From positions 248,001 to 312,000 of the forward strand of contig NZ_CP167895.1 of assembly GCF_041504345.1 (NCBI RefSeq): DNA of 64,000 nt, read 5' to 3'. This document shows, one piece after another, positions 50,393-58,543 of this stretch. Numbering within the stretch: position 1 is the first letter of the stretch; each line of letters starts with the position of its first letter. Source of the DNA: Vibrio sp. BS-M-Sm-2. GTDB taxonomy: Bacteria; Pseudomonadota; Gammaproteobacteria; Enterobacterales; Vibrionaceae. Made by a program: the position numbers and the translations under genes. The notes below the pieces were generated by a model. The model ran no database searches, was not told the DNA's origin, and saw only the letters and a list, made by a program, of their open reading frames with translations.

Positions 50393-51826
50393 ATGACACA
50401 ACTTAATAGAGATGTTTTCGCTACGCCTTCCTACCCTGAAAAAATCATTCAGTTCGGAGAAGGTAACTTTCTACGCGCTTTCATTGATTGGCAATTCGAC
50501 TTGCTCAATGAGCATACTGATTTCAATTCTGGCATAACCATTGTTAGGCCTATTGATGCGAGTCACCCGAAACTTGATACCCAGCATGGGTTATATACGG
50601 CACTTATCCGAGGAATTAATGAGCAAGGAGAAAATGTTTCTCAACCAAGAGTTATTAGCTCTGTCAACCGTGAACTACTAGCCTATGGTGAGTATGAAGA
50701 AGTATTACGTGTAGCTGAAAACCCAGAACTCGAATGGGTTGTATCCAACACTACAGAGGCAGGTATTGTCTATAACGCGCAGGATACTCTTGATGCCTTC
50801 CCTCCTGCTAGCTTTCCTGCAAAGCTAACCCAGTTTCTTTATCACCGTTACCAACACTTTAATGGGTGTAACAACAAAGGCCTTATTCATCTACCTTGTG
50901 AATTGATAGATGCGAATGGAGATAAACTAAAAGAGATCGTCCTCAAATATGCAAACATTTGGGATCTCGAACCTGAGTTTTCTAAGTGGATTTCGACTTC
51001 AAACACATTTTGCTCAACCCTAGTTGATAGAATTGTCACCGGCAACCCAAAAGAAGAAATTGAAACGATTGAATCTGAATTGGGTTACAAAGATAACTTT
51101 ATTGTTGCCGCTGAATATTACTACTTATTCGTAATTCAAGGCCCTAGCTGGCTTCAAGAAAAACTAAGACTGAGCGAATGCGGGCTTAATATTAAAATCG
51201 TTGACGACATCAAACCCTACAAAGAACGCAAAGTTGGAATACTAAATGGGGCTCACACAGCGATGGTTCCCGCGGCTTACCTAAGTGGCTTAAATACCGT
51301 GAGTGAGGCAATGGAAGATCAAGATATCTTAAACTATCTCGATTGCTTACTGGACCATGAAATTATCCCATCGTTAGACATGAGCGAACAAGATTTAATG
51401 TCATTTAAAGATAGCGTTCTCGACCGATTTAGAAATCCCTATATAAAGCACTATCTTATTTCTATTTCGTTGAATTCAATGACTAAATTCAAAACTCGCC
51501 TACTTCCACAACTTATCACATATACAAAATCAACGGGCACAGCTCCAAAATACCTAAGCTTTAGCCTTGCTGCCTTGTATTGTTTTTATTTAGGAAAGCG
51601 AGGCGATGAAGATATTCCATTAAGTGATGACCGACACCTACTTGAACCTTTCGTGGCATGGCGCGATACCAAAAGCGGCCACGCACATAACGTAAAGCAG
51701 TTTTTAGCGATGGAGCATCACTGGGATTGCGATCTGACTCAGTTACCTAATCTTGAATACTTAGTTGTAACTTACGTCGAACAGATCCGAAACCTAGGTT
51801 TAAAAGGCGCAATGAAGCAGCTGTAA
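50393..51826 (+). CDS. uxaB: Tagaturonate reductase (altronate oxidoreductase)
   Basis: A 477-residue polyol dehydrogenase that reduces D-tagaturonate to D-altronate with NADH. It matches E. coli UxaB along its length in segments such as YPEKIIQFGEGNFLRAFIDW, VVSNTTEAGI, FCSTLVDRIVTG and the catalytic DDIKPYKERKVGILNGAHTA. The C-terminal FRNPYIKHYLISISLNSMTK is also typical. First gene of the plus-strand L-galactonate operon uxaB-dctPQM-kdgK-eda. AGGGATAT precedes the ATG. Confidence 0.94.
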   Translation: MTQLNRDVFATPSYPEKIIQFGEGNFLRAFIDWQFDLLNEHTDFNSGITIVRPIDASHPKLDTQHGLYTALIRGINEQGENVSQPRVISSVNRELLAYGEYEEVLRVAENPELEWVVSNTTEAGIVYNAQDTLDAFPPASFPAKLTQFLYHRYQHFNGCNNKGLIHLPCELIDANGDKLKEIVLKYANIWDLEPEFSKWISTSNTFCSTLVDRIVTGNPKEEIETIESELGYKDNFIVAAEYYYLFVIQGPSWLQEKLRLSECGLNIKIVDDIKPYKERKVGILNGAHTAMVPAAYLSGLNTVSEAMEDQDILNYLDCLLDHEIIPSLDMSEQDLMSFKDSVLDRFRNPYIKHYLISISLNSMTKFKTRLLPQLITYTKSTGTAPKYLSFSLAALYCFYLGKRGDEDIPLSDDRHLLEPFVAWRDTKSGHAHNVKQFLAMEHHWDCDLTQLPNLEYLVVTYVEQIRNLGLKGAMKQL

Positions 51827-51870
51827 ACCTCTGAGCAATATTAATTATAAATATAAAGGACGACTTACTT

Positions 51871-52863
51871 ATGAACACCCTACAAACTCAACTTAAAAAC
51901 ATAACTGCAGCTGTTAGTTTAACTTTAGCTGTTAGCTTCGGTGCTAGCGCAGCAACAGAAGTAATGATTGCCTACGGTAACCAGCCAGGTGAACCTATCG
52001 ACAAAGCGATGCAATACTGGGCAGAGCAAGTAAATGAAAAATCTAATGGTGAAATTCAGTTCCGTCTATTCCCTTCTAGCCAATTAGGAAGTGAAACTGA
52101 AGTTATGGAGCAAGCCAAGTTTGGAGCAAACATTATTACGATTAGCTCTTATGGCTACTTAATGGATACCGTTCCTGATCTGGGTATTATAAACGCCCCG
52201 TATTTATCTCAGTCGTTTGAGAAAAAATCAAAGCTACTTCATACAGAGTGGTTCCAAGGCTTAAATAACGAACTATCTGATAAAGGCTTAAAAATTGTTG
52301 TACCCGACGTAGTCTACGGTACTCGCCACTTACTTTCTAAAGGGTCAGTAACATCACCAGATGACCTCAAAGGCGTGAAAGTTCGTGTTCAACACTCACG
52401 TTTGTTCGTTGCAACAGTAAAAGCAATGGGGGGCGTACCAACTCCGATGTCACTAGCTGATGTTTACCCAGGTTTATCACAAGGCGTAATTGAAGGCGTA
52501 GAAAACCCTGCGGTAGTACTGCAGGGCGGTAAGTTCTACGAAGTCGTTAAAAACCTAAATTTAACGGCTCACACCAAACATATGTCTCCTTTTGTCGCGG
52601 GCAGTATGTTCTGGAACCAACTATCTGAAAAAGAACAAAAAATCATTTTGGAAACCAGTCGTGACATGGTGAGCTATGGCGCTACTCTTATTGCTGAAAG
52701 CGAACAGGAAGCCATTGACCAACTAAAATCTGAAGGTGTTGCGGTAAATGAAGTAGATATTCAAGCGTTCGAAGAATCTGCACGAAAAGTGGTTCAGGCT
52801 GAATTCCCTGAGTGGTCCCCAAATTTATACAAAAACGTTCAAGATAAGCTAGCGCAGCTATAA
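51871..52863 (+). CDS. TRAP transporter solute-binding protein (DctP type)
   Basis: A 330-residue periplasmic binding protein. A signal peptide ends at about Ala27 (SFGASA). The mature protein shows DctP motifs: YWAEQVNEKSNGEIQFRLFP, SSQLGSETEVMEQAKFGANI, the conserved carboxylate-binding Arg in GVKVRVQHS and DVYPGLSQGVIEGVENP. It is placed between uxaB and the TRAP membrane genes of an L-galactonate locus, so its ligand is probably a sugar acid such as L-galactonate; this is inference. A hairpin terminator lies between it and dctQ, which would make more binding protein than membrane subunits. Confidence 0.92.
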   Translation: MNTLQTQLKNITAAVSLTLAVSFGASAATEVMIAYGNQPGEPIDKAMQYWAEQVNEKSNGEIQFRLFPSSQLGSETEVMEQAKFGANIITISSYGYLMDTVPDLGIINAPYLSQSFEKKSKLLHTEWFQGLNNELSDKGLKIVVPDVVYGTRHLLSKGSVTSPDDLKGVKVRVQHSRLFVATVKAMGGVPTPMSLADVYPGLSQGVIEGVENPAVVLQGGKFYEVVKNLNLTAHTKHMSPFVAGSMFWNQLSEKEQKIILETSRDMVSYGATLIAESEQEAIDQLKSEGVAVNEVDIQAFEESARKVVQAEFPEWSPNLYKNVQDKLAQL

Positions 52864-52871
52864 GTTTCTTA

Positions 52872-52896
52872 GGGCTCTGTCGGGAGCCCATTTTTT
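52872..52896 (+). terminator. Intra-operon terminator/attenuator after dctP
   Basis: GGGCTC-N6-GAGCCC followed by A and six T, 8 nt after the dctP stop and 20 nt before dctQ. Partial read-through would set the dctP to dctQM ratio. Confidence 0.75.
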
Positions 52897-52915
52897 ATAG
52901 TTTCTGGAGTACATA

Positions 52916-53446
52916 ATGGAAACTCAAGTTTCGTTGAATCAGCACAATACACCTGAAAAAAATAAGTTGATGATGGTTTTGGATAGGGTCAGTCAGCTTG
53001 ATACGATCATCGCTGCCAGCTTTTTGTCCATAATTGTTTTATTGATGAGCTATGGTGTCGTTACTCGTTATGTCTTAAATTCACCCAGCTCTTGGGTAGA
53101 GGAAGTATGTTTAGCACTATTTGTTTGGATGACATTTATGGGTGCAAGTGCCCTGATGAGAACAGATGAAGTTGTACGTATCGACTTCCTTGTCCGAAAA
53201 ATCCCAGCGACTGCAGCTAATATTCTTGACAACTTGATCCGCCCTTTACTCGTCATATTTGCATTAGGATTTATGGTTTATTGGGGTTGGAAGTTATTGC
53301 CTTTTTCTCAAGTCCGATTTACCCCTGCACTTAAAATTCCTTATATCTATATCTACGCAGCGGTACCTGTGAGTGGCACGTTTATGCTTTATCACCAATT
53401 TAAGCACCTATATTCATTCTTTGCTTCTCGCAACAAGGAAGACTAA
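52916..53446 (+). CDS. TRAP transporter small membrane subunit (DctQ type)
   Basis: A 176-residue protein with four predicted membrane helices (about 25-48, 62-80, 98-120 and 140-160). The DctQ signature is SSWVEEVCLALFVWMTFMGA and the conserved MRTDEVVRIDFL. It pairs with DctM to form the sodium-driven permease. The stop is 2 nt before dctM. The start follows CTGGAG. Confidence 0.9.
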   Translation: METQVSLNQHNTPEKNKLMMVLDRVSQLDTIIAASFLSIIVLLMSYGVVTRYVLNSPSSWVEEVCLALFVWMTFMGASALMRTDEVVRIDFLVRKIPATAANILDNLIRPLLVIFALGFMVYWGWKLLPFSQVRFTPALKIPYIYIYAAVPVSGTFMLYHQFKHLYSFFASRNKED

Positions 53447-53448
53447 TC

Positions 53449-54735
53449 ATGTCCGTCATTTTGCCGATATCCGCATTGTTATTTTTATTTACACTTGGAA
53501 TCCCAGTCGCATTCTGCATTTTTATAGCCACGCTAGCTTACTTTTTGATTAATGATCATTTACCCATGATGATGTTAGTTCAGCGTCTAGCCGGAGGCTT
53601 AGAGTCAGTAACCTTACTTGCGATTCCGTTTTTTGTTATGGCTGGTGTTTTCATGAACCACTCAGGCATAAGTCAACGACTTCTAAAATTTTCTGAAGTT
53701 CTAACTGGACACATGAACGGAGGACTAGCACAGGTTAATGTTGTTCTCAGTACTTTAATGGGAGGTTTATCTGGTTCCAACATTGCAGACGCCGCTATGA
53801 GCTCAAAGCTCCTCGTCCCGCAGATGGTTGCTCGTGGCTACAGCGCTTCTTTTTCTTCAGCAGTAACGGCCGCTTCTTCGCTTATTACGCCGATTATTCC
53901 ACCAGGTATCGCACTTATTATTTATGGTTACGTAAATAATGTATCCATAGGAAAGCTCTTTCTTGCAGGCGTTGTTCCCGGAATCATGCTGTGTGTAATG
54001 ATGATGACGTTAGTCGCCTTTATTGCTAAAAAACGGAATTATGCCCCTCTTAGAGAAAAACGAGCGTCTACAAAAGAGATAGTATTGTCAGCCAAAGATG
54101 CTTTTTTAGCCCTACTGTTGCCTGTCATCATTATTGGTGGAATTCGCTTTGGAGTATTCACGCCAACAGAAGCTGGTGCAGCAGCTGTAATCTACGCATT
54201 AGTTTTAGGAATGTTTGTCTATAAACAAATGAATAGTAAGTTGTTGTGGGATGCAACAAAAGAGTCTGTTCTCGCATCGGCTAACGTGCTCTTAATTATT
54301 TGTGTAGCCGTTGGTTTCTCGAAGTTCCTAACGTGGGAGCGTGTCCCCCAAGATCTAGCAACCTGGTTAACTGGTGCAGTAGAAAGCCCACTAGCCTTCT
54401 TATTATTGGTCAATATCTTCTTGCTCATCATTGGGATGTTCCTAGAAGGGAACGCCGTCATGATTGTCTTAGCTCCGCTACTCGCCCCCGTTGCTCAATC
54501 ATACGGTATTGACCCTGTACATTTTGGTATCATTTTTATTTTCAATAGTGCGATCGGTACCATTACACCGCCTTTAGGAACAGTGATGTTTACTACCTGT
54601 TCGATAACAAAGGTACCTATTGAAGATTTCGTCAAAGAAGTGATGCCTTTTTGGACGTTGTTAGTTATCGCACTGATTATGATCACCTATATTCCAGTAA
54701 TTTCTATTGGCCTTCCTAATTTAGTCTTTGGGTAA
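53449..54735 (+). CDS. TRAP transporter large permease subunit (DctM type)
   Basis: A 428-residue membrane protein with about 12 helices. The DctM landmarks are LESVTLLAIPFFVMAGVFMN, GLSGSNIADAAMSSKLLVPQ, SSLITPIIPPGIALIIYGYV, FTPTEAGAAAVIYALVLGMF and GTITPPLGTVMFTTCSI. It carries the transport path driven by a sodium gradient. It lies directly after dctQ and 10 nt before kdgK. Confidence 0.93.
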   Translation: MSVILPISALLFLFTLGIPVAFCIFIATLAYFLINDHLPMMMLVQRLAGGLESVTLLAIPFFVMAGVFMNHSGISQRLLKFSEVLTGHMNGGLAQVNVVLSTLMGGLSGSNIADAAMSSKLLVPQMVARGYSASFSSAVTAASSLITPIIPPGIALIIYGYVNNVSIGKLFLAGVVPGIMLCVMMMTLVAFIAKKRNYAPLREKRASTKEIVLSAKDAFLALLLPVIIIGGIRFGVFTPTEAGAAAVIYALVLGMFVYKQMNSKLLWDATKESVLASANVLLIICVAVGFSKFLTWERVPQDLATWLTGAVESPLAFLLLVNIFLLIIGMFLEGNAVMIVLAPLLAPVAQSYGIDPVHFGIIFIFNSAIGTITPPLGTVMFTTCSITKVPIEDFVKEVMPFWTLLVIALIMITYIPVISIGLPNLVFG

Positions 54736-54745
54736 GGAGTAAGTA

Positions 54746-55705
54746 ATGCAAGCAAAGAATATAGCTATTATCGGCGAGTGTATGATTGAGCTTAGTGGTA
54801 CTCCTTTTGGCGAAATGAGACAAAGTTTTGGAGGCGATACTTTAAACGCTGCGATCTACTTAAAACGTATGAGCCATGAACAAGTTAATACCTATTACGT
54901 AACAGCTATAGGCGATGACAAACTCAGTAGCATGATGAGAGCCTGTTGGTCAGATGAAGGTATTAATACCTCTTTAGTGGCTGTTGATAACAAGCATTCG
55001 ACAGGTCTATATATGATTCATGTTGATAATGAAGGTGAGCGCAGCTTTCAATATTGGCGCTCTCAATCAGCTGCTAAATATCTGCTGAAACACCCTATGT
55101 TTTCATCGATAAATAGGCAATTAGTAGACTGCGACCTCATTTTTCTTAGTGGTATCTCCTTAGCTATTTTATCTACAACAGATCGTAATGCTTTAATGCA
55201 ACTGCTGGCTGAATATAGAGACCGCGGCATAGAAATAGCATTTGATAGCAACTACCGGCCTGCGTTATGGGATAGCTTGGCAGCCGCTCAGAGTGCTTAC
55301 CAAGCTATGCTTTTCGCTTGCGATATAGCTTTGGTGACGTTCGATGATGAGCAGCAGATATGGGCAGATAAAACACCACAAGACACTTTAGCTAGATTGA
55401 GGAAGCTCGGTGTAAAAAAAGCGATTGTGAAGCTCGGTGAAAGTGGCTGTCTCTGTCAAGAGTTCAGCCAACAAGAAGAACCTGAACACATCGAAGCATT
55501 CACTGTTAACCATATCGTAGACACAACATCTGCGGGTGACTCTTTCAATGGCGCTTTTCTTGCTCTTTATACAAACGGAAAAACACTTGCTAGCTGCTGT
55601 ATGGCAGGAAATTTACTTGCTAGCCATGTAATCCAACATAAAGGGGCTGTGGTCTCAAAGAACATCACTCAGCCTATTTACGAATCAATCAAGGAACTAT
55701 TATGA
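54746..55705 (+). CDS. kdgK: 2-keto-3-deoxygluconate kinase
   Basis: A 319-residue PfkB-family kinase that phosphorylates KDG to KDPG. It has the N-terminal GECMIELS and FGGDTLNAAIYLKRM. The PfkB C-terminal signature with the catalytic base lies near residue 260 (VDTTSAGDSFNGAFLALY). AAGGAG precedes the ATG. The stop overlaps the eda start by 4 nt (ATGA), so the two are coupled. Confidence 0.93.
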   Translation: MQAKNIAIIGECMIELSGTPFGEMRQSFGGDTLNAAIYLKRMSHEQVNTYYVTAIGDDKLSSMMRACWSDEGINTSLVAVDNKHSTGLYMIHVDNEGERSFQYWRSQSAAKYLLKHPMFSSINRQLVDCDLIFLSGISLAILSTTDRNALMQLLAEYRDRGIEIAFDSNYRPALWDSLAAAQSAYQAMLFACDIALVTFDDEQQIWADKTPQDTLARLRKLGVKKAIVKLGESGCLCQEFSQQEEPEHIEAFTVNHIVDTTSAGDSFNGAFLALYTNGKTLASCCMAGNLLASHVIQHKGAVVSKNITQPIYESIKELL

Positions 55706-56331
55706 CCTCTCTAAACTCTGTATTAGCCGACTTAAAAGTCATCCCTGTTATCGCAATTGATAAAGCAGAGGACATTCTTCCTTTAGGCAAAGTACTAGCA
55801 GAAAATGGTTTACCTGTCGCTGAAATCACTTTTCGCTCCGACGCTGCGGTAGAAGCGATTCGTCTACTCAGAGAAGCACAACCTGATATGTTGATTGGGG
55901 CGGGCACCATACTAACTCGAGAACAAGTAATCGCGGCCAAAGAAGCTGGCGCAACATTTATTGTCAGCCCTGGCTTTAACCCGAATACAGTAAAAGCTTG
56001 CCAAGACCTCGATATTCCAATTATCCCCGGGGTGAATAGCCCAAGCACGGTAGAAGCGGCTTTAGATATGGGAATTACCACGTTGAAGTTTTTCCCAGCG
56101 GAAGCTTCTGGTGGCATCAATATGGTTAAATCTTTACTGGCACCATACGGTGATATTCAGCTGATGCCGACCGGAGGAATCAATACCAGCAACATCAGTC
56201 AATACCTCGATATTCCACGAGTGCTATGTTGCGGGGGATCGTGGATGGTCGATAAGACATTAATCAATCAGGGCGAGTGGGATAAAATCGGTCAGCTAAC
56301 TAGAGAAGCTATCCAACTCGTAAATCAATAA
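55702..56331 (+). CDS. eda: KDPG/KHG aldolase
   Basis: A 209-residue class I aldolase that cleaves KDPG to pyruvate and glyceraldehyde-3-phosphate. Conserved parts are the catalytic Glu in GLPVAEITFRSDAA, IGAGTILTREQ, FIVSPGFNP and the Schiff-base Lys in TTLKFFPAEASGG, plus MPTGGINTSN for phosphate binding. It ends the uxaB-dctPQM-kdgK-eda series. Confidence 0.95.
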   Translation: MTSLNSVLADLKVIPVIAIDKAEDILPLGKVLAENGLPVAEITFRSDAAVEAIRLLREAQPDMLIGAGTILTREQVIAAKEAGATFIVSPGFNPNTVKACQDLDIPIIPGVNSPSTVEAALDMGITTLKFFPAEASGGINMVKSLLAPYGDIQLMPTGGINTSNISQYLDIPRVLCCGGSWMVDKTLINQGEWDKIGQLTREAIQLVNQ

Positions 56332-56350
56332 ACTCAGTAAAATCAAAAAA

Positions 56351-56378
56351 GATAAGCCAGCCTTTATGCTGGCTTATC
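56351..56378. terminator. Bidirectional terminator between eda and lgoR
   Basis: GATAAGCCAGC / GCTGGCTTATC with a 6-nt loop. The T-run is on the minus strand (TTTTTTGATT). The stem includes the last codons and stop of lgoR. Confidence 0.8.
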
Positions 56379-57272
56379 CATTATCAGACTATTTTCCATG
56401 GTTCGCTTGGCCGTTTGAAGATGATGTCTCAACTCTCCCATAGCTCCAATATCATCACCACTTAAAATTTTACTCAACACCGCCATATGCTCTTCAATAG
56501 CAACCATATTTCGAGTGCGAAGATCACTATTATCCCACTGGTAATGGAAATGAAATATCACTGAAATGATATCGTAAAATTGATCCATAAATGGATTGTT
56601 GGTCGCCGATAATAATAGAGAATGAAATTTTTGATCCAGTTCAGAAAAAGCTTGGTATTCACTTACCATTGCTTCACGAAGCTGCCTATGCTCATGTAAT
56701 AGATATTGTGCTTGTTGCCACCGATCATCATTTTTAGGCAGGTTCATAAATCGACTCAAAGCATGACACTCAAGCATTTCACGAAACTCAAACAAGCTAG
56801 AAGCATAATTTTGTTCAAAACGTACCATGCGCCAACGACCGCGGTTAATATTTTCAATTAAATGAAAACGAGAAAAACGAATAAGGTGCTCTCTAACAAC
56901 AGTGGTTGAACACTTCGCTTGCTTTGAAAGCTCAAGCTCTGTGAACTCTTGCCCTGGCATAATCTGCTTGTTTTTTATAGCTTCATTGAAGAAGGTTTCA
57001 AACTCCGCGCTTTGGATGTCATTCTCTGACATAGCGGTCGTATAGCCGTCTTCTTCTTCAGGCTCTCGTCCAATCAACCACACTTCCCCCTCAAGCTCTA
57101 ATACGCCTTTATCTAGTAAATCAGACAAAACATGCCTAATCGTTGTTCGGCTTACACTAAATAAATCAGCAAGAGCGGATTGAGACGGTAAAGGGGACTC
57201 AATATGACCAAGCCTTACAGCATCGAGTAATTGATTAGTAGTGGTTTCTCTTAAGTTTTTATTTCTTGCCAT
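56364..57272 (-). CDS. lgoR: LgoR-like GntR regulator with two winged-helix domains
   Basis: A 302-residue regulator matching E. coli LgoR (YjjM) in recalled segments. The first winged helix (about residues 8-60) has SPLPSQSALADLFSVSRTTI. A second DNA-binding-like domain (about 85-150) has ELELSKQAKCSTTVVREHLI. The FCD domain follows with SELDQKFHSLLLSATNNPF and ISVIFHFHYQWDNSDLRTRN. The ATG with GGGAGGAG upstream is chosen over one 60 nt earlier. It is divergent from lgoD and convergent with eda. It should control the L-galactonate genes; effector and operator are not known to me. Confidence 0.87.
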   Translation of the reverse strand: MARNKNLRETTTNQLLDAVRLGHIESPLPSQSALADLFSVSRTTIRHVLSDLLDKGVLELEGEVWLIGREPEEEDGYTTAMSENDIQSAEFETFFNEAIKNKQIMPGQEFTELELSKQAKCSTTVVREHLIRFSRFHLIENINRGRWRMVRFEQNYASSLFEFREMLECHALSRFMNLPKNDDRWQQAQYLLHEHRQLREAMVSEYQAFSELDQKFHSLLLSATNNPFMDQFYDIISVIFHFHYQWDNSDLRTRNMVAIEEHMAVLSKILSGDDIGAMGELRHHLQTAKRTMENSLIMDKPA

Positions 57273-57410
57273 TCTATCTCCTCCCAAAAGATAAAATACC
57301 ATTAAAAAACAATCAACATTGATAGCAAGCACGTATTTATGAGAATTTCTCGCTATAAAAAACAGGTCAAATACACTGATTTCAAGTTCAAATAACCAAG
57401 AGATTCACAT

Positions 57411-58430
57411 ATGAAGTCATTGATTTGCGAAAAGCCATACCAGCTAAATTACATTGAACAAGACATGCCAAAAGTACAACCTCACGAGTTACTTGTGAAA
57501 GTGGCTTCAGTTGGTATTTGTGGAACAGATATTCACGCATATACAGGAAAACAGCCTTTCTTTAGCTATCCGCGAGTATTGGGACACGAATTGTGCGGTA
57601 CTGTTTGTGAAACTGGTGCACAAGTAGATGAAACATTTGTAATAGGAGATAAAGTTGCTCTAATCCCTTACGTAGCTTGCTATGAATGCCCATCGTGCAA
57701 AAGTGGGAAAACAAATTGCTGTGAAAATATTTCTGTTATTGGTGTCCATCAAGACGGTGGTTTTTGTGAATATATTACAGTACCTCAAACGAATGTATTG
57801 AAAGTAAATGGTGTCGACAATGCTACAGCAGCACTTATAGAACCTTTTGCGATTAGTGCACACTCGATTCGCCGGGCAGATATCAAACCTAGGGAAGCTG
57901 TGCTTGTTGTTGGTGCTGGACCAATCGGGTTAGGTGCTGCAGCTATTGCCGCAGCAGATGGCGCCAATGTTGTAGTTGCCGATACACAAAAAGAACGTCG
58001 AGACCATGTAACTAGTGAATTACAACTTCCTACACTGAACCCTATGGATGAGGACTTTCACGTACAGCTACAAGCTTTGTTTGGAGGCACTCTAGCTCAA
58101 ACCGTTATTGATGCTACAGGTAATCCCCATGCGATGAATAACGCTGTAAATCATATTCGTCATGGCGGGAAAATTGTATTCGTTGGTTTATTTAAAGGAA
58201 ACCTAGAAATCAGTGACCCAGACTTCCATAAAAAAGAGACAACTCTAATGGGAAGTCGAAATGCCACCCAAGAAGATTTCAGTAAGGTACAGCAACTGAT
58301 GACCAAAGGCCTACTAACTGCCAACATGATGCTTACCCACTCATTTGAATTTGAGACAATTGGTACGATTTACGAAGAGCAAGTGGTTAACAACAAAGAG
58401 CTATTAAAGGGTGTGATTAACTTCGCCTAA
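57411..58430 (+). CDS. lgoD: L-galactonate 5-dehydrogenase, zinc alcohol dehydrogenase family
   Basis: A 339-residue NAD-dependent zinc alcohol dehydrogenase that oxidises L-galactonate to D-tagaturonate. It agrees closely with E. coli LgoD (YjjN), including SVGICGTDIHAYTGKQPFFS, GHELCG, IPYVACYECPSCKSGKTNCC, the structural-zinc cysteines, and VIGVHQDGGFCEY. The catalytic zinc ligands Cys in VGICGTD and the His/Glu of GHE are present, as is the Rossmann motif VVGAGPIGLGAAA. Divergent from lgoR. Its product feeds UxaB. Confidence 0.92.
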   Translation: MKSLICEKPYQLNYIEQDMPKVQPHELLVKVASVGICGTDIHAYTGKQPFFSYPRVLGHELCGTVCETGAQVDETFVIGDKVALIPYVACYECPSCKSGKTNCCENISVIGVHQDGGFCEYITVPQTNVLKVNGVDNATAALIEPFAISAHSIRRADIKPREAVLVVGAGPIGLGAAAIAAADGANVVVADTQKERRDHVTSELQLPTLNPMDEDFHVQLQALFGGTLAQTVIDATGNPHAMNNAVNHIRHGGKIVFVGLFKGNLEISDPDFHKKETTLMGSRNATQEDFSKVQQLMTKGLLTANMMLTHSFEFETIGTIYEEQVVNNKELLKGVINFA

Positions 58431-58460
58431 AACCAGCTTTATGGTTCGGCTTTATGATTA

Positions 58461-58488
58461 AATAAGGCACCTATCGGTGCCTTATTAT
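58461..58488. terminator. Bidirectional terminator after lgoD
   Basis: AATAAGGCACC / GGTGCCTTATT with a 4-nt loop, between convergent lgoD and the RND permease gene. Confidence 0.8.
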
Positions 58489-58543
58489 TGTTAATACTCT
58501 ATACAACCTTTCACTATAAATTATATGAACAACTCACCCGCAT

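Noticed and set aside
57341..57351. GAGAATTTCTC palindrome as the LgoR operator
   Set aside because: It is short and not repeated in the uxaA-uxaB gap, so there is no support beyond position.
48591..58430. D-galacturonate degradation locus
   Set aside because: The lower pathway fits, but uxaC is absent, and both lgoD and the LgoR-type regulator point to L-galactonate.
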